Positions 26,035-34,782 of a DNA stretch of 64,000 bases are shown piece by piece. Every line of letters begins with the position of its first letter. The first letter of the stretch is position 1. The DNA is taken from assembly GCF_013372105.1 (NCBI RefSeq), contig NZ_CP053825.1:1364001-1428000 (forward strand), written 5' to 3'. Origin of the DNA: Campylobacter armoricus. GTDB lineage: Bacteria; Campylobacterota; Campylobacteria; Campylobacterales; Campylobacteraceae. Below the pieces are notes generated by a model. The model had not been told where the DNA came from and ran no database searches. It was given only the letters and a program-made list of their open reading frames with translations. The position numbers and the translations under genes are program-made.

Positions 26035-28347
26035 TTATCCTAGTTTTAAATTTTTTCTAACTACATTTTCTAAGTACTCTGGAGAGTAAGGCTTAGTAAT
26101 ATATTCAGTCATTCCTACTTCCACACCTCTTAAACGATCTGATTTACTAGTTCTTGAAGTTACTGCAATAAGTGGAAGGTTTTTGTATTTAGAATACTTT
26201 CTAATTTCTCCTGCTAAAGTATAACCATCCATTCTTGGCATTTCAATATCAATTAATACTGCATCAATGTCATGCTCACCTGATTTTATAGTATTTAAAG
26301 CTTCAACACCATTTGTTGCTTCTATAACACTAACTCCTAATGGCTCTAAAGATTTTTGCATAATATTTCTATCCATCTTAGAATCATCCACTATAAGCAC
26401 TGTATAATCACTTGGTTTTTCTTTTACATTTTTCTTAGATTGAGATTCTATTTGAGCTTTAATATCTACTTTAATTTCTTTAGCAATATCCATCATAGCT
26501 GCAACATCAATAATCAAAGTAACTCTACCATCACCTCTAATAGTTGCTCCAGCTATACCTTGAATGTTTTGTAAATACTCACCCATAGATTTAATAACAA
26601 TTTCTTCTTGACCTATTAAAGTATCTACGATAATACCAAGCTTACTTTCAGCTACTCCAATAACAACTACATAAGTTTGATCTGTATTTTCAAGTACTTG
26701 TTTTACACCAAATACATCTGAAAGTCTTACCAAAGATAAGACTTCATCTCTTAATCTTAATACATTCTTACCTTCAATAGTATAAATATCATCAATTGGC
26801 ACTCTAACTGTTTCAAGAACGCTTGCAAGTGGAATAGCATAAAATTCTTCTTGAGTTCCAACAAGTAGCGATTGAATAATTGCTAATGTGAGTGGGATTT
26901 TAAGCTTCATAACAGTGCCTTTTCCAAACTCACTATCAATTTCAATTACGCCATTTAGTTTTTCAATATTAGTTTTTACGACATCCATTCCAACGCCACG
27001 ACCTGAAACATTGGTAATTTTTTTAGCGGTTGAAAAACCTGGTTTGAAAATCAATGCAAACGCTTCTTTGTCACTCATTTGATCGGCTTCACGCTCTGTG
27101 ATAAGATTTTTCTCCATAGCTTTTGCTTTTAACACATCAGCATCCAAACCTTTACCATCATCAGCAATTTCTACAACGATATGATTTCCTTCATTGTATG
27201 CTTTAAGATTAACCGTTCCTTTTTCTGGTTTACCATTAGCTACACGCGTTGCTGGATCTTCTATACCATGATCACATGAGTTTCTAATCATATGCATGAT
27301 TGGATCACCTATTTCTTCAACGATAGACTTATCAAGTTCAGTTTCTTCACCTGAAATTTCAAGTTCCATTTGCTTGCCAAGCTCTCGTCCTAAATCACGC
27401 ACAACTCTTGGAAATTTATTAAATACTTTTGCAATAGGTTGCATTCTCGTCTTCATCACCGCAAGTTGAATATCTGTAGTAACAATACTAAGTTGGGATA
27501 CAACTTGATTTAATTCTTCTAAGAATTTTTCACCATCATATCTTTCTTCAACATCATCATAAATTTTTAACAAGCGATTTTTGCCTAATACTAGCTCACC
27601 TATTAAGTTCATCAAGTGATCAAGTCTTTTTACCTCAACCCTAATAGTTTGATCCATATTAGCACCGCTACTTCCACCACCTGCTGCTGGAACTTTTTTC
27701 TCTGCAGAAGCTGGAGCTGTATTTTGAGTAGTAGCTGGTTTATTAGAAGCTGGGGTTGATTCTTGTGCTTTTTTCTTTTCAGCGCGTCTTGCTTGATCTT
27801 CGGCTTTTCTTACTTTTAAAAGTCTCTCAATCTCTGCTTCAACTTCATCATCACTTAGTTTATTAACATCAACATCTGGCTCTTCAACTTTTACTTCTTC
27901 TTGAACTTCTTCTTTTGATTCTTCTTGTTTAGCTGGTGCTACAGCTTCTAAACTTTCACCTTCTGAAATTGCTGTCAATCTTGCACAAATTGGAGCTATA
28001 TCAAGACCAATTGCTGTATCATTTCCATTATCTCTAATAGAATTTAATAAAGTTTTCATCATATCAATTGATTCTAAAACCACATCCATTACTTCCGGAG
28101 TAATTTTAAGCTCATTATGTCTTGCTTTATTTAAAACATCTTCCATATGATGGGTAAGTTTTGTTAAAACATCAAAATTTAAAAAGCTTGATGAACCCTT
28201 AACTGTATGTGCAACACGGAAAATTCTATTTAGTAATTCTAAATCTTCAGGATTTGCTTCTAATTCAACCAAATCATGATCTATTTGTTCAACAAGTTCA
28301 AAGGCTTCAACTAAAAAATCCTCAAGTATTTCTTGAATATCTTCCAT
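26035..28347 (-). CDS. cheA: chemotaxis histidine kinase CheA with C-terminal receiver domain
   Basis: 770-residue kinase. HPt domain with phospho-acceptor His47 in RVAHTVKGSSSFL; a Glu/Lys-rich linker (~140-230); dimerisation domain; HATPase domain with MIRNSCDHGIEDP, GDPIMH, DDGKGLD and GRGVGMDVVKTNI; a CheW-like regulatory domain; and a C-terminal CheY-like receiver (VLIVDDSKMDRN, phospho-acceptor Asp in DAVLIDIEMPRMDGY, conserved Lys in ITKPYSPEY). The CheA-REC fusion is standard in Epsilonproteobacteria. It is two bases after cheV. Confidence 0.97.
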   Translation of the reverse strand: MEDIQEILEDFLVEAFELVEQIDHDLVELEANPEDLELLNRIFRVAHTVKGSSSFLNFDVLTKLTHHMEDVLNKARHNELKITPEVMDVVLESIDMMKTLLNSIRDNGNDTAIGLDIAPICARLTAISEGESLEAVAPAKQEESKEEVQEEVKVEEPDVDVNKLSDDEVEAEIERLLKVRKAEDQARRAEKKKAQESTPASNKPATTQNTAPASAEKKVPAAGGGSSGANMDQTIRVEVKRLDHLMNLIGELVLGKNRLLKIYDDVEERYDGEKFLEELNQVVSQLSIVTTDIQLAVMKTRMQPIAKVFNKFPRVVRDLGRELGKQMELEISGEETELDKSIVEEIGDPIMHMIRNSCDHGIEDPATRVANGKPEKGTVNLKAYNEGNHIVVEIADDGKGLDADVLKAKAMEKNLITEREADQMSDKEAFALIFKPGFSTAKKITNVSGRGVGMDVVKTNIEKLNGVIEIDSEFGKGTVMKLKIPLTLAIIQSLLVGTQEEFYAIPLASVLETVRVPIDDIYTIEGKNVLRLRDEVLSLVRLSDVFGVKQVLENTDQTYVVVIGVAESKLGIIVDTLIGQEEIVIKSMGEYLQNIQGIAGATIRGDGRVTLIIDVAAMMDIAKEIKVDIKAQIESQSKKNVKEKPSDYTVLIVDDSKMDRNIMQKSLEPLGVSVIEATNGVEALNTIKSGEHDIDAVLIDIEMPRMDGYTLAGEIRKYSKYKNLPLIAVTSRTSKSDRLRGVEVGMTEYITKPYSPEYLENVVRKNLKLG

Positions 28348-28349
28348 TT

Positions 28350-29306
28350 TTACTCCTCACCTTTTTCATGTTTTTTAATAACACGAGAAATTTCAGCAAA
28401 GAAATCACTTGCGTTAAATTTAACCAAATATCCCTCTCCACCTGCTTCTTTAACGCCTTTATCACTCATAAATTCATTCGATAAAGATGAATTAAATACG
28501 ATAGGAATATTTCTAAATCTTTCATCATTTCTTACTTTTGCTGCAAAGTGAAAACCATCCATTTGAGGCATTTCAACATCACTAACAATAATTTTTAGAT
28601 GCTTATGTAATTCTTCTGCTCCATAAGTATTATAAAGCTCTTCTAATTTTTGCAAGCCTTCAACACCATCTTTTGCCTCTACTACTTTTAAACCAATTTT
28701 GTTTAAAAGATCTTTAACAAGTTTTCTAGCAGTAGAACTATCATCAAGCGCCAATGCTATACCATCTATTTTTTGAATTTTATCATCTTCAATATCAGTT
28801 TGTGGAGTATAAATTCCAAGTTCTTGCACAATACTTTCTAAATCTAAGATAAGTAAAACTTCATCACCTTCAATTTTAGTTACACCCGTAATTTTACTCT
28901 TATCTAAACTACCTGCACTCGTTGCAAAAGTAGCTGGTTCGATATTTTTCCAATTAATTCTACGAATTCTTTTTGCCTCATGAACAATAAAACCAATCAA
29001 AACATTACTAAATTCTGTAATAATAACCCTAGGTTTTATATTAGTCATTTCTGGTTCTTGAATTTGCATCCATTTTGCTAGGTTGATTACAGGAATTACC
29101 ACTCCACGAAGATCAAAAATACCTTCCACATAGTCAGGTACTCCTGGAATTTCAGTCAGAAAAGGAATTTTAATGATTTCTCTAACCTTAGAAACATTTA
29201 CACCATAAATTCCCTCATAGACTTTATCCTGGCCTTGCTTAAAGATGCGAAAATCAACAAGTTCCATTTCATTTGAACCTGTTTTAACGACATTCTCATC
29301 AAACAT
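28350..29306 (-). CDS. cheV: chemotaxis protein CheV (CheW-receiver fusion)
   Basis: 318 residues: an N-terminal CheW domain (FRIFKQGQDKVYEGIYGVNVSKVREIIKIPFLTEIPGVPDYVEGIFDLRGVVIPVINLAKW) and a C-terminal receiver domain (ALALDDSSTARKLVKDLL, phosphorylatable Asp in IIVSDVEMPQMDGF, Lys in GYLVKFNASDFFAEI). It scaffolds receptors and may act as a phosphate sink for CheA-P. An AGGAGG site lies in the last codons of the upstream LpxH-like gene, whose stop overlaps the start (TAATG). Confidence 0.97.
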   Translation of the reverse strand: MFDENVVKTGSNEMELVDFRIFKQGQDKVYEGIYGVNVSKVREIIKIPFLTEIPGVPDYVEGIFDLRGVVIPVINLAKWMQIQEPEMTNIKPRVIITEFSNVLIGFIVHEAKRIRRINWKNIEPATFATSAGSLDKSKITGVTKIEGDEVLLILDLESIVQELGIYTPQTDIEDDKIQKIDGIALALDDSSTARKLVKDLLNKIGLKVVEAKDGVEGLQKLEELYNTYGAEELHKHLKIIVSDVEMPQMDGFHFAAKVRNDERFRNIPIVFNSSLSNEFMSDKGVKEAGGEGYLVKFNASDFFAEISRVIKKHEKGEE

Positions 29307-30034
29307 TATGCCTCCTTAAGTTCTATTTTGTGAAATCTGATTTCTAGTCCGTATTTTACTATAAAAAAACTTTCCTTGTATGCAAAAGTAGCCAAATTTA
29401 AATATTTTGTATTTTCGTATTCTAAAAATACATCTTGATGATAATGCCCTTCTATTATAAAGTTTGTATTATAATGGCTTATACGCTCTTTTATCAAAAT
29501 AGGAAAATAAGGAATTTTTCTAACAAGTTGTTTTTTGTTTTGATTTTTTAAAATTTTTTGTGTTATCTTAAAACCACAAAGATTATTGATAAAATCTAAA
29601 AAGCAAAGTAAATAATGATTCCTTAAACTTTTTAAGCAAAATTGCAAAAATGGCTTTAAAAAAATATCCCCATGAGCTAACTCTGCAAAAGTATGTGCAT
29701 TATCTTCAAATTTGCAAAGTAAAGGTTGTTTATCTATGCTATAAACTTTTACTTTTTTAAAAAATTTAGCTAAATTAAAATCGTGATTTCCTTCTAAATA
29801 AATGATTTCAATTTCATTGGCAAGCTCTTCAAGTAAATCTATATATATTTTAGCAAAACTATGTGTAGCTTTTATCTCATAAATTAAAAGATCAAAAATA
29901 TCACCCATTAAAAAAAGTTGTGGGGTTTGAATTTTACCATTTTTTAAAGCTTGTAAAAATTTCCAAAAACCGCGTCTATTTTCATTTTCATGAGCATCAG
30001 CTATAAAAATAGCATTTTCTTTAATACTAATCAA
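29306..30034 (-). CDS. metallophosphoesterase, probable LpxH-like UDP-2,3-diacylglucosamine hydrolase
   Basis: 242 residues starting at TTG, overlapping the upstream phosphoethanolamine transferase stop by three bases. All calcineurin-type metal motifs are present: FIADAHENE (DxH), LMGDIFDLLIYE (GDxxD), LEGNHDFNLAKFF (GNHD), AHGDIF (GD) and EGHYHQD (GHxH). Context (lpxB and a lipid A-type pEtN transferase just upstream) supports a role in lipid A synthesis, removing UMP from UDP-diacylglucosamine. LpxH usually has GNRD rather than GNHD, so the specific activity is inferred. It takes the place of Cj0286c. Confidence 0.75.
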   Translation of the reverse strand: MISIKENAIFIADAHENENRRGFWKFLQALKNGKIQTPQLFLMGDIFDLLIYEIKATHSFAKIYIDLLEELANEIEIIYLEGNHDFNLAKFFKKVKVYSIDKQPLLCKFEDNAHTFAELAHGDIFLKPFLQFCLKSLRNHYLLCFLDFINNLCGFKITQKILKNQNKKQLVRKIPYFPILIKERISHYNTNFIIEGHYHQDVFLEYENTKYLNLATFAYKESFFIVKYGLEIRFHKIELKEA

Positions 30035-31764
30035 TACTTAGCTTTCTCATATTTTAAAATTTTATCATAATCAATTTCACCATTAAAAATTCTCACTCTT
30101 TTCTCGTTAAAACCATCACTTAAAATATCTCTAGTTTCATTATAATCTTTTACTTTAATTCCTGCTATAGTTGTCATAGTATGAATTAAATCATCACTCA
30201 TGAAAGGTTTATCTTTTGCTTTGATTATTTTATCTACTAATTTTGGATTATTTTTCTTAAATTTATCACTAATTATAATAAAAAATGGAATTTCAGCAGT
30301 AAATCTTGAAGTAACAAAATGTTCAGCTCTATCCCTAAATTCATAAACACTCTCTCCATGATCACTTATATACACTATAATCGCTTCCTTATCTTTAAAC
30401 AAATTAAAAATTTCATTAATAAAATAATCATTATACAAAACTGCATTTGCATAATCAGCAACATTTTGTTTTTCTTTATTATTAAGAGTTCTATTAATAT
30501 CTTTATTTTCAAATTTTGCAAACCCTTTCTCAAATCTTCTACTATATTTAAAATGAGTTCCCATAAGCTGAACAATAAAAAAATTTTTTGAATCAATGTT
30601 ATCTTTTATAATAGGCAACATTACTCCATCTGTTTGTTTTGTAAAAATTTTATCATCAGTAGAAAACTGATCAATAAATATAGCTTTATTCGCCCTATTG
30701 GCTACAGCTGTTGTGATACTTGTGTGGCCGGATAAAGGTTCATGATTTGATATAAATATGCTTTTATAACCTGCCAAATTAAATAAATCAACCATATTTA
30801 ATTGATTAAACCATTCTTCTTCATTTTCTATATTTGAAAAATTTAAAACCCTTCTTAAAGAAGCTTGAGTACTTGCAAAAGGAGCTATAACATCACTAAA
30901 TTTAATCAAATATCCTTTTTTCTCTAACTCCTCTAGTTTTGGAGTTGTTTGAAGATTATATCCATATAAACTCATATAATTTCTTTGAGTACTTTCTCCA
31001 ATAATAAATATTATATAAGGAATTTTCTTTTGAATACTTACCCCCCCCTTATATAAATTAAAAATACGCTCATAATTTTTCAAATAAAAATTATAACTTG
31101 CCCATATACCATTGTTAGCGTAATATCTTAAAAACTGCTCTGGAATATCAATAAAAAAACTAAAATTTATCTTATCAATAGAATTTATTCCATGTTTTTT
31201 AATAAAATATCTATTAGCACAATCTACAAATAATCCAAAAATACATAAGATATAAATGATTCCTATAGACTTTTTTATTATTTTATTTTCAATATTAAGT
31301 TTTTTTTGAATGGATTTAAAAATATAAAAAAACAAAAATACTATACAAAAAAATAAAAACAAATAAACAATATAGCTTTTATTGATATAAGTTTCTATAA
31401 ATTCAAAAATTTCAATCCAAGTTGTTTGTAATAACACATCTATAAACAAAGGATTAAATTTGGCAGAATAATTTAACAATAAATAAGTTTGCAACAAAAA
31501 AACTAAAATAGCAAATAAGGTTAAAAAATAAACTATGAATTTTGTTTTGTCTTTAAAGAAAAGAAAAAATACTTGAATAATAAAAATATTTAAAACAAGC
31601 ACTATAAAAATATTTTTTATAGCTTTAAATATAATCCATTCAAATATTTCTCTTTCAAAAGTTAAATAACTCCACCACAATGATATAATCGTATCTAAAA
31701 TAAAAATTAATGCTATATAAGGAAAAAATTTAATGATAAAATCAAAAAAATTTTCTTTTTGCAT
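30031..31764 (-). CDS. phosphoethanolamine transferase (EptA/EptC family), predicted phase variable
   Basis: 577 residues. The N-terminal ~185 residues contain five membrane helices (about 12-32, 45-70, 75-98, 131-150, 167-184). The periplasmic alkaline-phosphatase-like domain begins near 245 with IIFIIGESTQRNYMSLYGYNLQTTP (metal-binding Glu257, nucleophile Thr259), then SNHEP, QLMGTHFKYSRRF and VYISDHGESVYE. Such enzymes add phosphoethanolamine to lipid A, flagellar rod or glycan targets. Codons 239-241 contain a G8 tract, in frame here (ON). One G fewer gives an immediate stop and one more a stop some 30 codons on, removing the catalytic domain. A D-I-N-R-T N-glycosylation sequon is present. 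It lies between greA and the LpxH-like gene, a position that is empty in C. jejuni. Confidence 0.9.
   Translation of the reverse strand: MQKENFFDFIIKFFPYIALIFILDTIISLWWSYLTFEREIFEWIIFKAIKNIFIVLVLNIFIIQVFFLFFKDKTKFIVYFLTLFAILVFLLQTYLLLNYSAKFNPLFIDVLLQTTWIEIFEFIETYINKSYIVYLFLFFCIVFLFFYIFKSIQKKLNIENKIIKKSIGIIYILCIFGLFVDCANRYFIKKHGINSIDKINFSFFIDIPEQFLRYYANNGIWASYNFYLKNYERIFNLYKGGVSIQKKIPYIIFIIGESTQRNYMSLYGYNLQTTPKLEELEKKGYLIKFSDVIAPFASTQASLRRVLNFSNIENEEEWFNQLNMVDLFNLAGYKSIFISNHEPLSGHTSITTAVANRANKAIFIDQFSTDDKIFTKQTDGVMLPIIKDNIDSKNFFIVQLMGTHFKYSRRFEKGFAKFENKDINRTLNNKEKQNVADYANAVLYNDYFINEIFNLFKDKEAIIVYISDHGESVYEFRDRAEHFVTSRFTAEIPFFIIISDKFKKNNPKLVDKIIKAKDKPFMSDDLIHTMTTIAGIKVKDYNETRDILSDGFNEKRVRIFNGEIDYDKILKYEKAKY
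31041..31048 (-). repeat. G8 homopolymer (phase-variation tract) in the phosphoethanolamine transferase gene
   Basis: Eight consecutive G residues on the coding strand, in codons 239-241 at the junction between the membrane and catalytic domains. G tracts of eight or more are the standard slipped-strand switches of Campylobacter surface genes. It is the longest G/C homopolymer I found in the window. Confidence 0.85.
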
Positions 31765-32249
31765 TAAAATTCCAAAGTTTTATACTCTATAGAAATGATT
31801 TCAAATTCGCTCTCGCCTTTTGGCAAACGCACTTTAAAGTCATCTCCTTCTTTTTTACCAAGCATAGCTTTAGCAATAGGCGAACTAATAGAAATATAAC
31901 CTTTTTCTAAATTTCCTTCATTCACTCCTACTAAAGTATAAGTACTTTGCTTTTCACTTTCTAAGTCTTCTACAACCACAGTAGAGCCAAATTTTACACT
32001 ATCGTGCTCATAAGAAGATGGATCAATAATTTGTGCTCTTGAGATCAAACCGCCAAGCTCAGCAATCTTACCTTCTATAAAAGCTTGTTTTTCTCTAGCT
32101 GCGTGATATTCTGCATTTTCTTTTAAATCTCCATGGCTTCTTGCTATATCAATCTCTTCTACAACCTTTGGACGCTCAACTTTTTTTAAATGTTCTAATT
32201 CTTTTTCTAATTTTTCATAGCCATATTTACTCATAGGTTCTTTTTGCAT
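31764..32249 (-). CDS. greA: transcription elongation factor GreA
   Basis: 161-residue factor that rescues backtracked RNA polymerase. It has an N-terminal coiled coil ([47 protein letters not shown], with the acidic tip DLKENAEY) and a C-terminal FKBP-like domain ([34 protein letters not shown]). The start at 32249 has AAGGAAT upstream and falls after lpxB ends. A longer in-frame start inside lpxB is unlikely. The stop shares a base with the downstream transferase start (TAATG). Confidence 0.95.
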   Translation of the reverse strand: MQKEPMSKYGYEKLEKELEHLKKVERPKVVEEIDIARSHGDLKENAEYHAAREKQAFIEGKIAELGGLISRAQIIDPSSYEHDSVKFGSTVVVEDLESEKQSTYTLVGVNEGNLEKGYISISSPIAKAMLGKKEGDDFKVRLPKGESEFEIISIEYKTLEF

Positions 32250-32259
32250 TTTTATTCCT

Positions 32260-33354
32260 TTAAATTTCATATAATATTTTTGCAAGATTTTTAGCACTTG
32301 CAAATTTTAAATAAGATTTCAAAAAAGAAATTTTATCAAAAAATCCTTGATAATCATAATCTAAATAAGCATCATATAAATTTTTTACATTTACTTCATC
32401 TTGTAAAAATTCAGGATTAAGCTCATCTTTTCCTGCAAAATCTAAAAATATATTTGCAAGTCCTATATGTTTTAATTTTACAAAAATTTTAGCTATAAAA
32501 ATATCTATAGCTTTTGCTTTATAAGCAAGCACAAAAGGAGTGCCAACTAAAGCTGCTTCAAGAGTAGCTGTGCCACTACAAATAAAAGCAAAATCAGAAT
32601 TTTTAAGCACTTTTGGAGTATTGCTTTGAATTTCAAAGCCATTTATATCGCCATAAATTTCTAATCTTTTTAGATTAAACTCAGGCACGCAAAGGATTTT
32701 CTTACCACTAAATTTAGCACTTAAATCTTTAAAAATAGGCATCAAACGCTTTATCTCGCTTTTTCTTGAACCTGGCAAAAAAGCTATAATTTTTTCATTA
32801 TCTTTTTTTGAAAGTGTGTCTTTTATATCATCTTCATTTTTAAATTCTTTTATCTCATCTAAAAGCGGATGTCCTACATAAGTGCTTTTGCCAAAAAATT
32901 TATCATCAAAAGGTAAAATAGAAGCTAACACATCAAAATGACTTTCTATGATGGGAATGCGTCCTTTTTTCCACGCCCAAACTTGAGGCAAGATATAATA
33001 AATTCTTTTTATTTTAGAATTTGCTTTTTTTAAAGCTTTTGCAAAAGGTATATTAAAAGCTGGAGAATCTATACATAAAATCGCATTTACATTTTTTTCA
33101 AAGCTTAAATTTACAAGCTCTTTTATAGCTTTTTTCGCTTTAAAAATAAGCGGTAAAATCTCTATAAAACCCATAGCACTAAATTCATGCGAGCTATAAA
33201 GTGGCTTAGAATTTAGACTAAATTCTTCACACAAACTCTCATCATAAATTCCAACTAAATCAAATTCTTTATACTCATCTTTATAAGCTTTTAAAACTTC
33301 TTTTAAATGTAAATTTGCTGAGGGCTCTAGGGCACAAACTAAAAATCTTTTCAT
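32260..33354 (-). CDS. lpxB: lipid-A-disaccharide synthase
   Basis: 364-residue GT19 glycosyltransferase joining UDP-diacylglucosamine and lipid X. Motifs: [21 protein letters not shown], the inner-membrane-associated [15 protein letters not shown], the [11 protein letters not shown] turn, [13 protein letters not shown] and the [22 protein letters not shown] donor site. Two in-frame ATGs two codons apart exist; I chose the second because GAGAATGA precedes it at ribosome-site distance. It heads a unit with greA, the pEtN transferase and the LpxH-like gene. Confidence 0.96.
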   Translation of the reverse strand: MKRFLVCALEPSANLHLKEVLKAYKDEYKEFDLVGIYDESLCEEFSLNSKPLYSSHEFSAMGFIEILPLIFKAKKAIKELVNLSFEKNVNAILCIDSPAFNIPFAKALKKANSKIKRIYYILPQVWAWKKGRIPIIESHFDVLASILPFDDKFFGKSTYVGHPLLDEIKEFKNEDDIKDTLSKKDNEKIIAFLPGSRKSEIKRLMPIFKDLSAKFSGKKILCVPEFNLKRLEIYGDINGFEIQSNTPKVLKNSDFAFICSGTATLEAALVGTPFVLAYKAKAIDIFIAKIFVKLKHIGLANIFLDFAGKDELNPEFLQDEVNVKNLYDAYLDYDYQGFFDKISFLKSYLKFASAKNLAKILYEI

Positions 33355-33360
33355 TATCAT

Positions 33361-33921
33361 TCTCTATAAAATTTAAAAAATATTACCTAAATTCTACTTA
33401 ATTTTTTACTGATCTCAATATTTTTGATAAAATTGTTGTTTAAATATTTTTAGTAATTTTCACCATAATCTATTTATAAAATTTTCATTAATTTTAAAAA
33501 AATGATAATCTTAAAATACTTTTTTGTGTTTGATTTTTATACTAAAGTGGTGATATATTTCTTTTAAAAAATTTTATTCTCTTGCTTTTTATAGATTTAA
33601 ACAATATTAAAAATTCAAATTACAATAATTTTATAGAGCTTTTATATTTTACATTGTAAATACATTTTAATATTGCTTATTAAATAAATACAATAATTTA
33701 ATTCTAGCAATAACTTTTGCTATGTAACAATAAGAGTATGATATTTATCTTTTGATGAATTATTTCCTATGATAGAATTTGTAATAGTTTTTATATTAAT
33801 CTTAAGAAATAATCATAAAGACTATAAGTCTCATTTTATTAAATTCTAAATTGAAATTTAAACTTATTGTAAAAATTAAAAAGCATGCAAAATTTTATTT
33901 CTTTAAAATAAAACCAATAAT
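33361..33921. other. long AT-rich intergenic region, no gene seen
   Basis: About 560 bases before the toxin-like gene with only tiny open frames (the longest I checked is 21 codons from 33503), no ribosome site with a credible frame, and no RNA gene I recognise. In C. jejuni this junction directly joins lpxB and peb3, so the stretch is extra sequence, possibly the remnant of an insertion. Confidence 0.5.
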
Positions 33922-33954
33922 AGGATAAATTTTATCCTTAATTGTCGATATAAA
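33922..33954 (+). promoter_or_regulatory. candidate promoter and inverted repeat upstream of the ADP-ribosyltransferase gene
   Basis: Inverted repeat AGGATA-AATTT-TATCCT (33922-33938) followed ten bases later by a -10-like TATAAA (33949-33954) and then the AAAAGGATAAAAA ribosome site before the ATG at 33982. The repeat lies where a -35 region would be, so it could be an operator. This is inferred from position only. Confidence 0.4.
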
Positions 33955-33981
33955 TACATATTTTACTAAAAAGGATAAAAA

Positions 33982-34755
33982 ATGAAAAAAATATTTCTCA
34001 TATTAATCATAGGATTATGTAGCTCTATAATGGCACAAAGCGAATTAAAAACTACAAGCACAAAACACGAAGAAACATATAAAAAATTTACTAGTGGAGA
34101 AGATGTAATCAATTGGTGGAGTGAATTGTATAATGGTTTGATATTATCAAAAGAAGAAAAAGATATTATTTATCAATATACTTTTGGAGATTTTGTAGTA
34201 ATTAACGATAAATTAAGAAATGGATTTTCTGTATCTTCTTTAGATGAAAAACAAAAAAATATGGTATCAAGACTTGATAAAGCATTATCCAAAACTATAA
34301 TTTTTGAAAATATTCAAGTATATAGATATGAAACTTTAGGATTTTTAACAAAATTGATAGACAAAAATTTATTACATAATATTTATAAAAATGGCAAATT
34401 CACAGACAAAGCTCAACACTACTTAGAAGCTTTAAATCATAAAAAATATAAAGACTATGGATTTATGTCAACAACTGCTATTCGTAATAGTGTATTTCAA
34501 AGTAGACCTATAGAACTTATCATAAAAGTTCCAAAATATTCTAGTACTACTTTTGTTTCACTTAAAGATTTAGCAGCTTTTCCAACACAATATGAGCTTT
34601 TATTTCCAAGAGATAGAGTCATAACCATTGAAAAATATGAAATCTCTAATGATAAAAACAAACTAACAATTTATACTAAAATGACTCCTCCTTGCTACAT
34701 TAACCAAAAATGCGAGGAAGAAAAAGTAGATAATTTAAAACAACCAAAAAATTAA
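33982..34755 (+). CDS. putative secreted ADP-ribosyltransferase toxin (R-S-E class, Q-x-E type)
   Basis: 257 residues with an 18-residue signal peptide (MKKIFLILIIGLCSSIMA). The mature protein has the ADP-ribosyltransferase exoenzyme layout. A helical N-terminal region (LSKEEKDIIYQYTFGDFVVINDKLRN, SRLDKALSKTIIFEN) precedes IQVYRYE with the NAD-binding Arg115. Next comes the S-T-S-type strand KDYGFMSTTAIRNS (S163-T164-T165), and then the ARTT loop AAFPTQYELLFPRD with Q203-x-E205. Gln at the first catalytic position is typical of C3-like (Rho Asn-modifying) enzymes and pierisins; E-x-E enzymes modify arginine. A two-cysteine tail (C238, C244) may be disulfide-linked. No translocation domain is visible. 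It lies beside peb3 and cdtABC. Target, secretion beyond the periplasm and activity are unknown. Confidence 0.85.
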   Translation: MKKIFLILIIGLCSSIMAQSELKTTSTKHEETYKKFTSGEDVINWWSELYNGLILSKEEKDIIYQYTFGDFVVINDKLRNGFSVSSLDEKQKNMVSRLDKALSKTIIFENIQVYRYETLGFLTKLIDKNLLHNIYKNGKFTDKAQHYLEALNHKKYKDYGFMSTTAIRNSVFQSRPIELIIKVPKYSSTTFVSLKDLAAFPTQYELLFPRDRVITIEKYEISNDKNKLTIYTKMTPPCYINQKCEEEKVDNLKQPKN

Positions 34756-34775
34756 AGCACACATTTGTGTGCTTT
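34754..34775. terminator. bidirectional terminator between the ADP-ribosyltransferase gene and peb3
   Basis: Nine to ten bp stem AAAGCACAC/GTGTGCTTT around ATTT, starting within the stop codon of the toxin-like gene and ending eight bases before the peb3 stop on the other strand. Confidence 0.75.
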
Positions 34776-34782
34776 ATCAAAA

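Noticed and set aside
27680..27960. Low-complexity stretch inside cheA as a possible recent repeat
   Set aside because: Corresponds to the normal Ala/Glu/Lys-rich linker of CheA; no exact DNA repeats.
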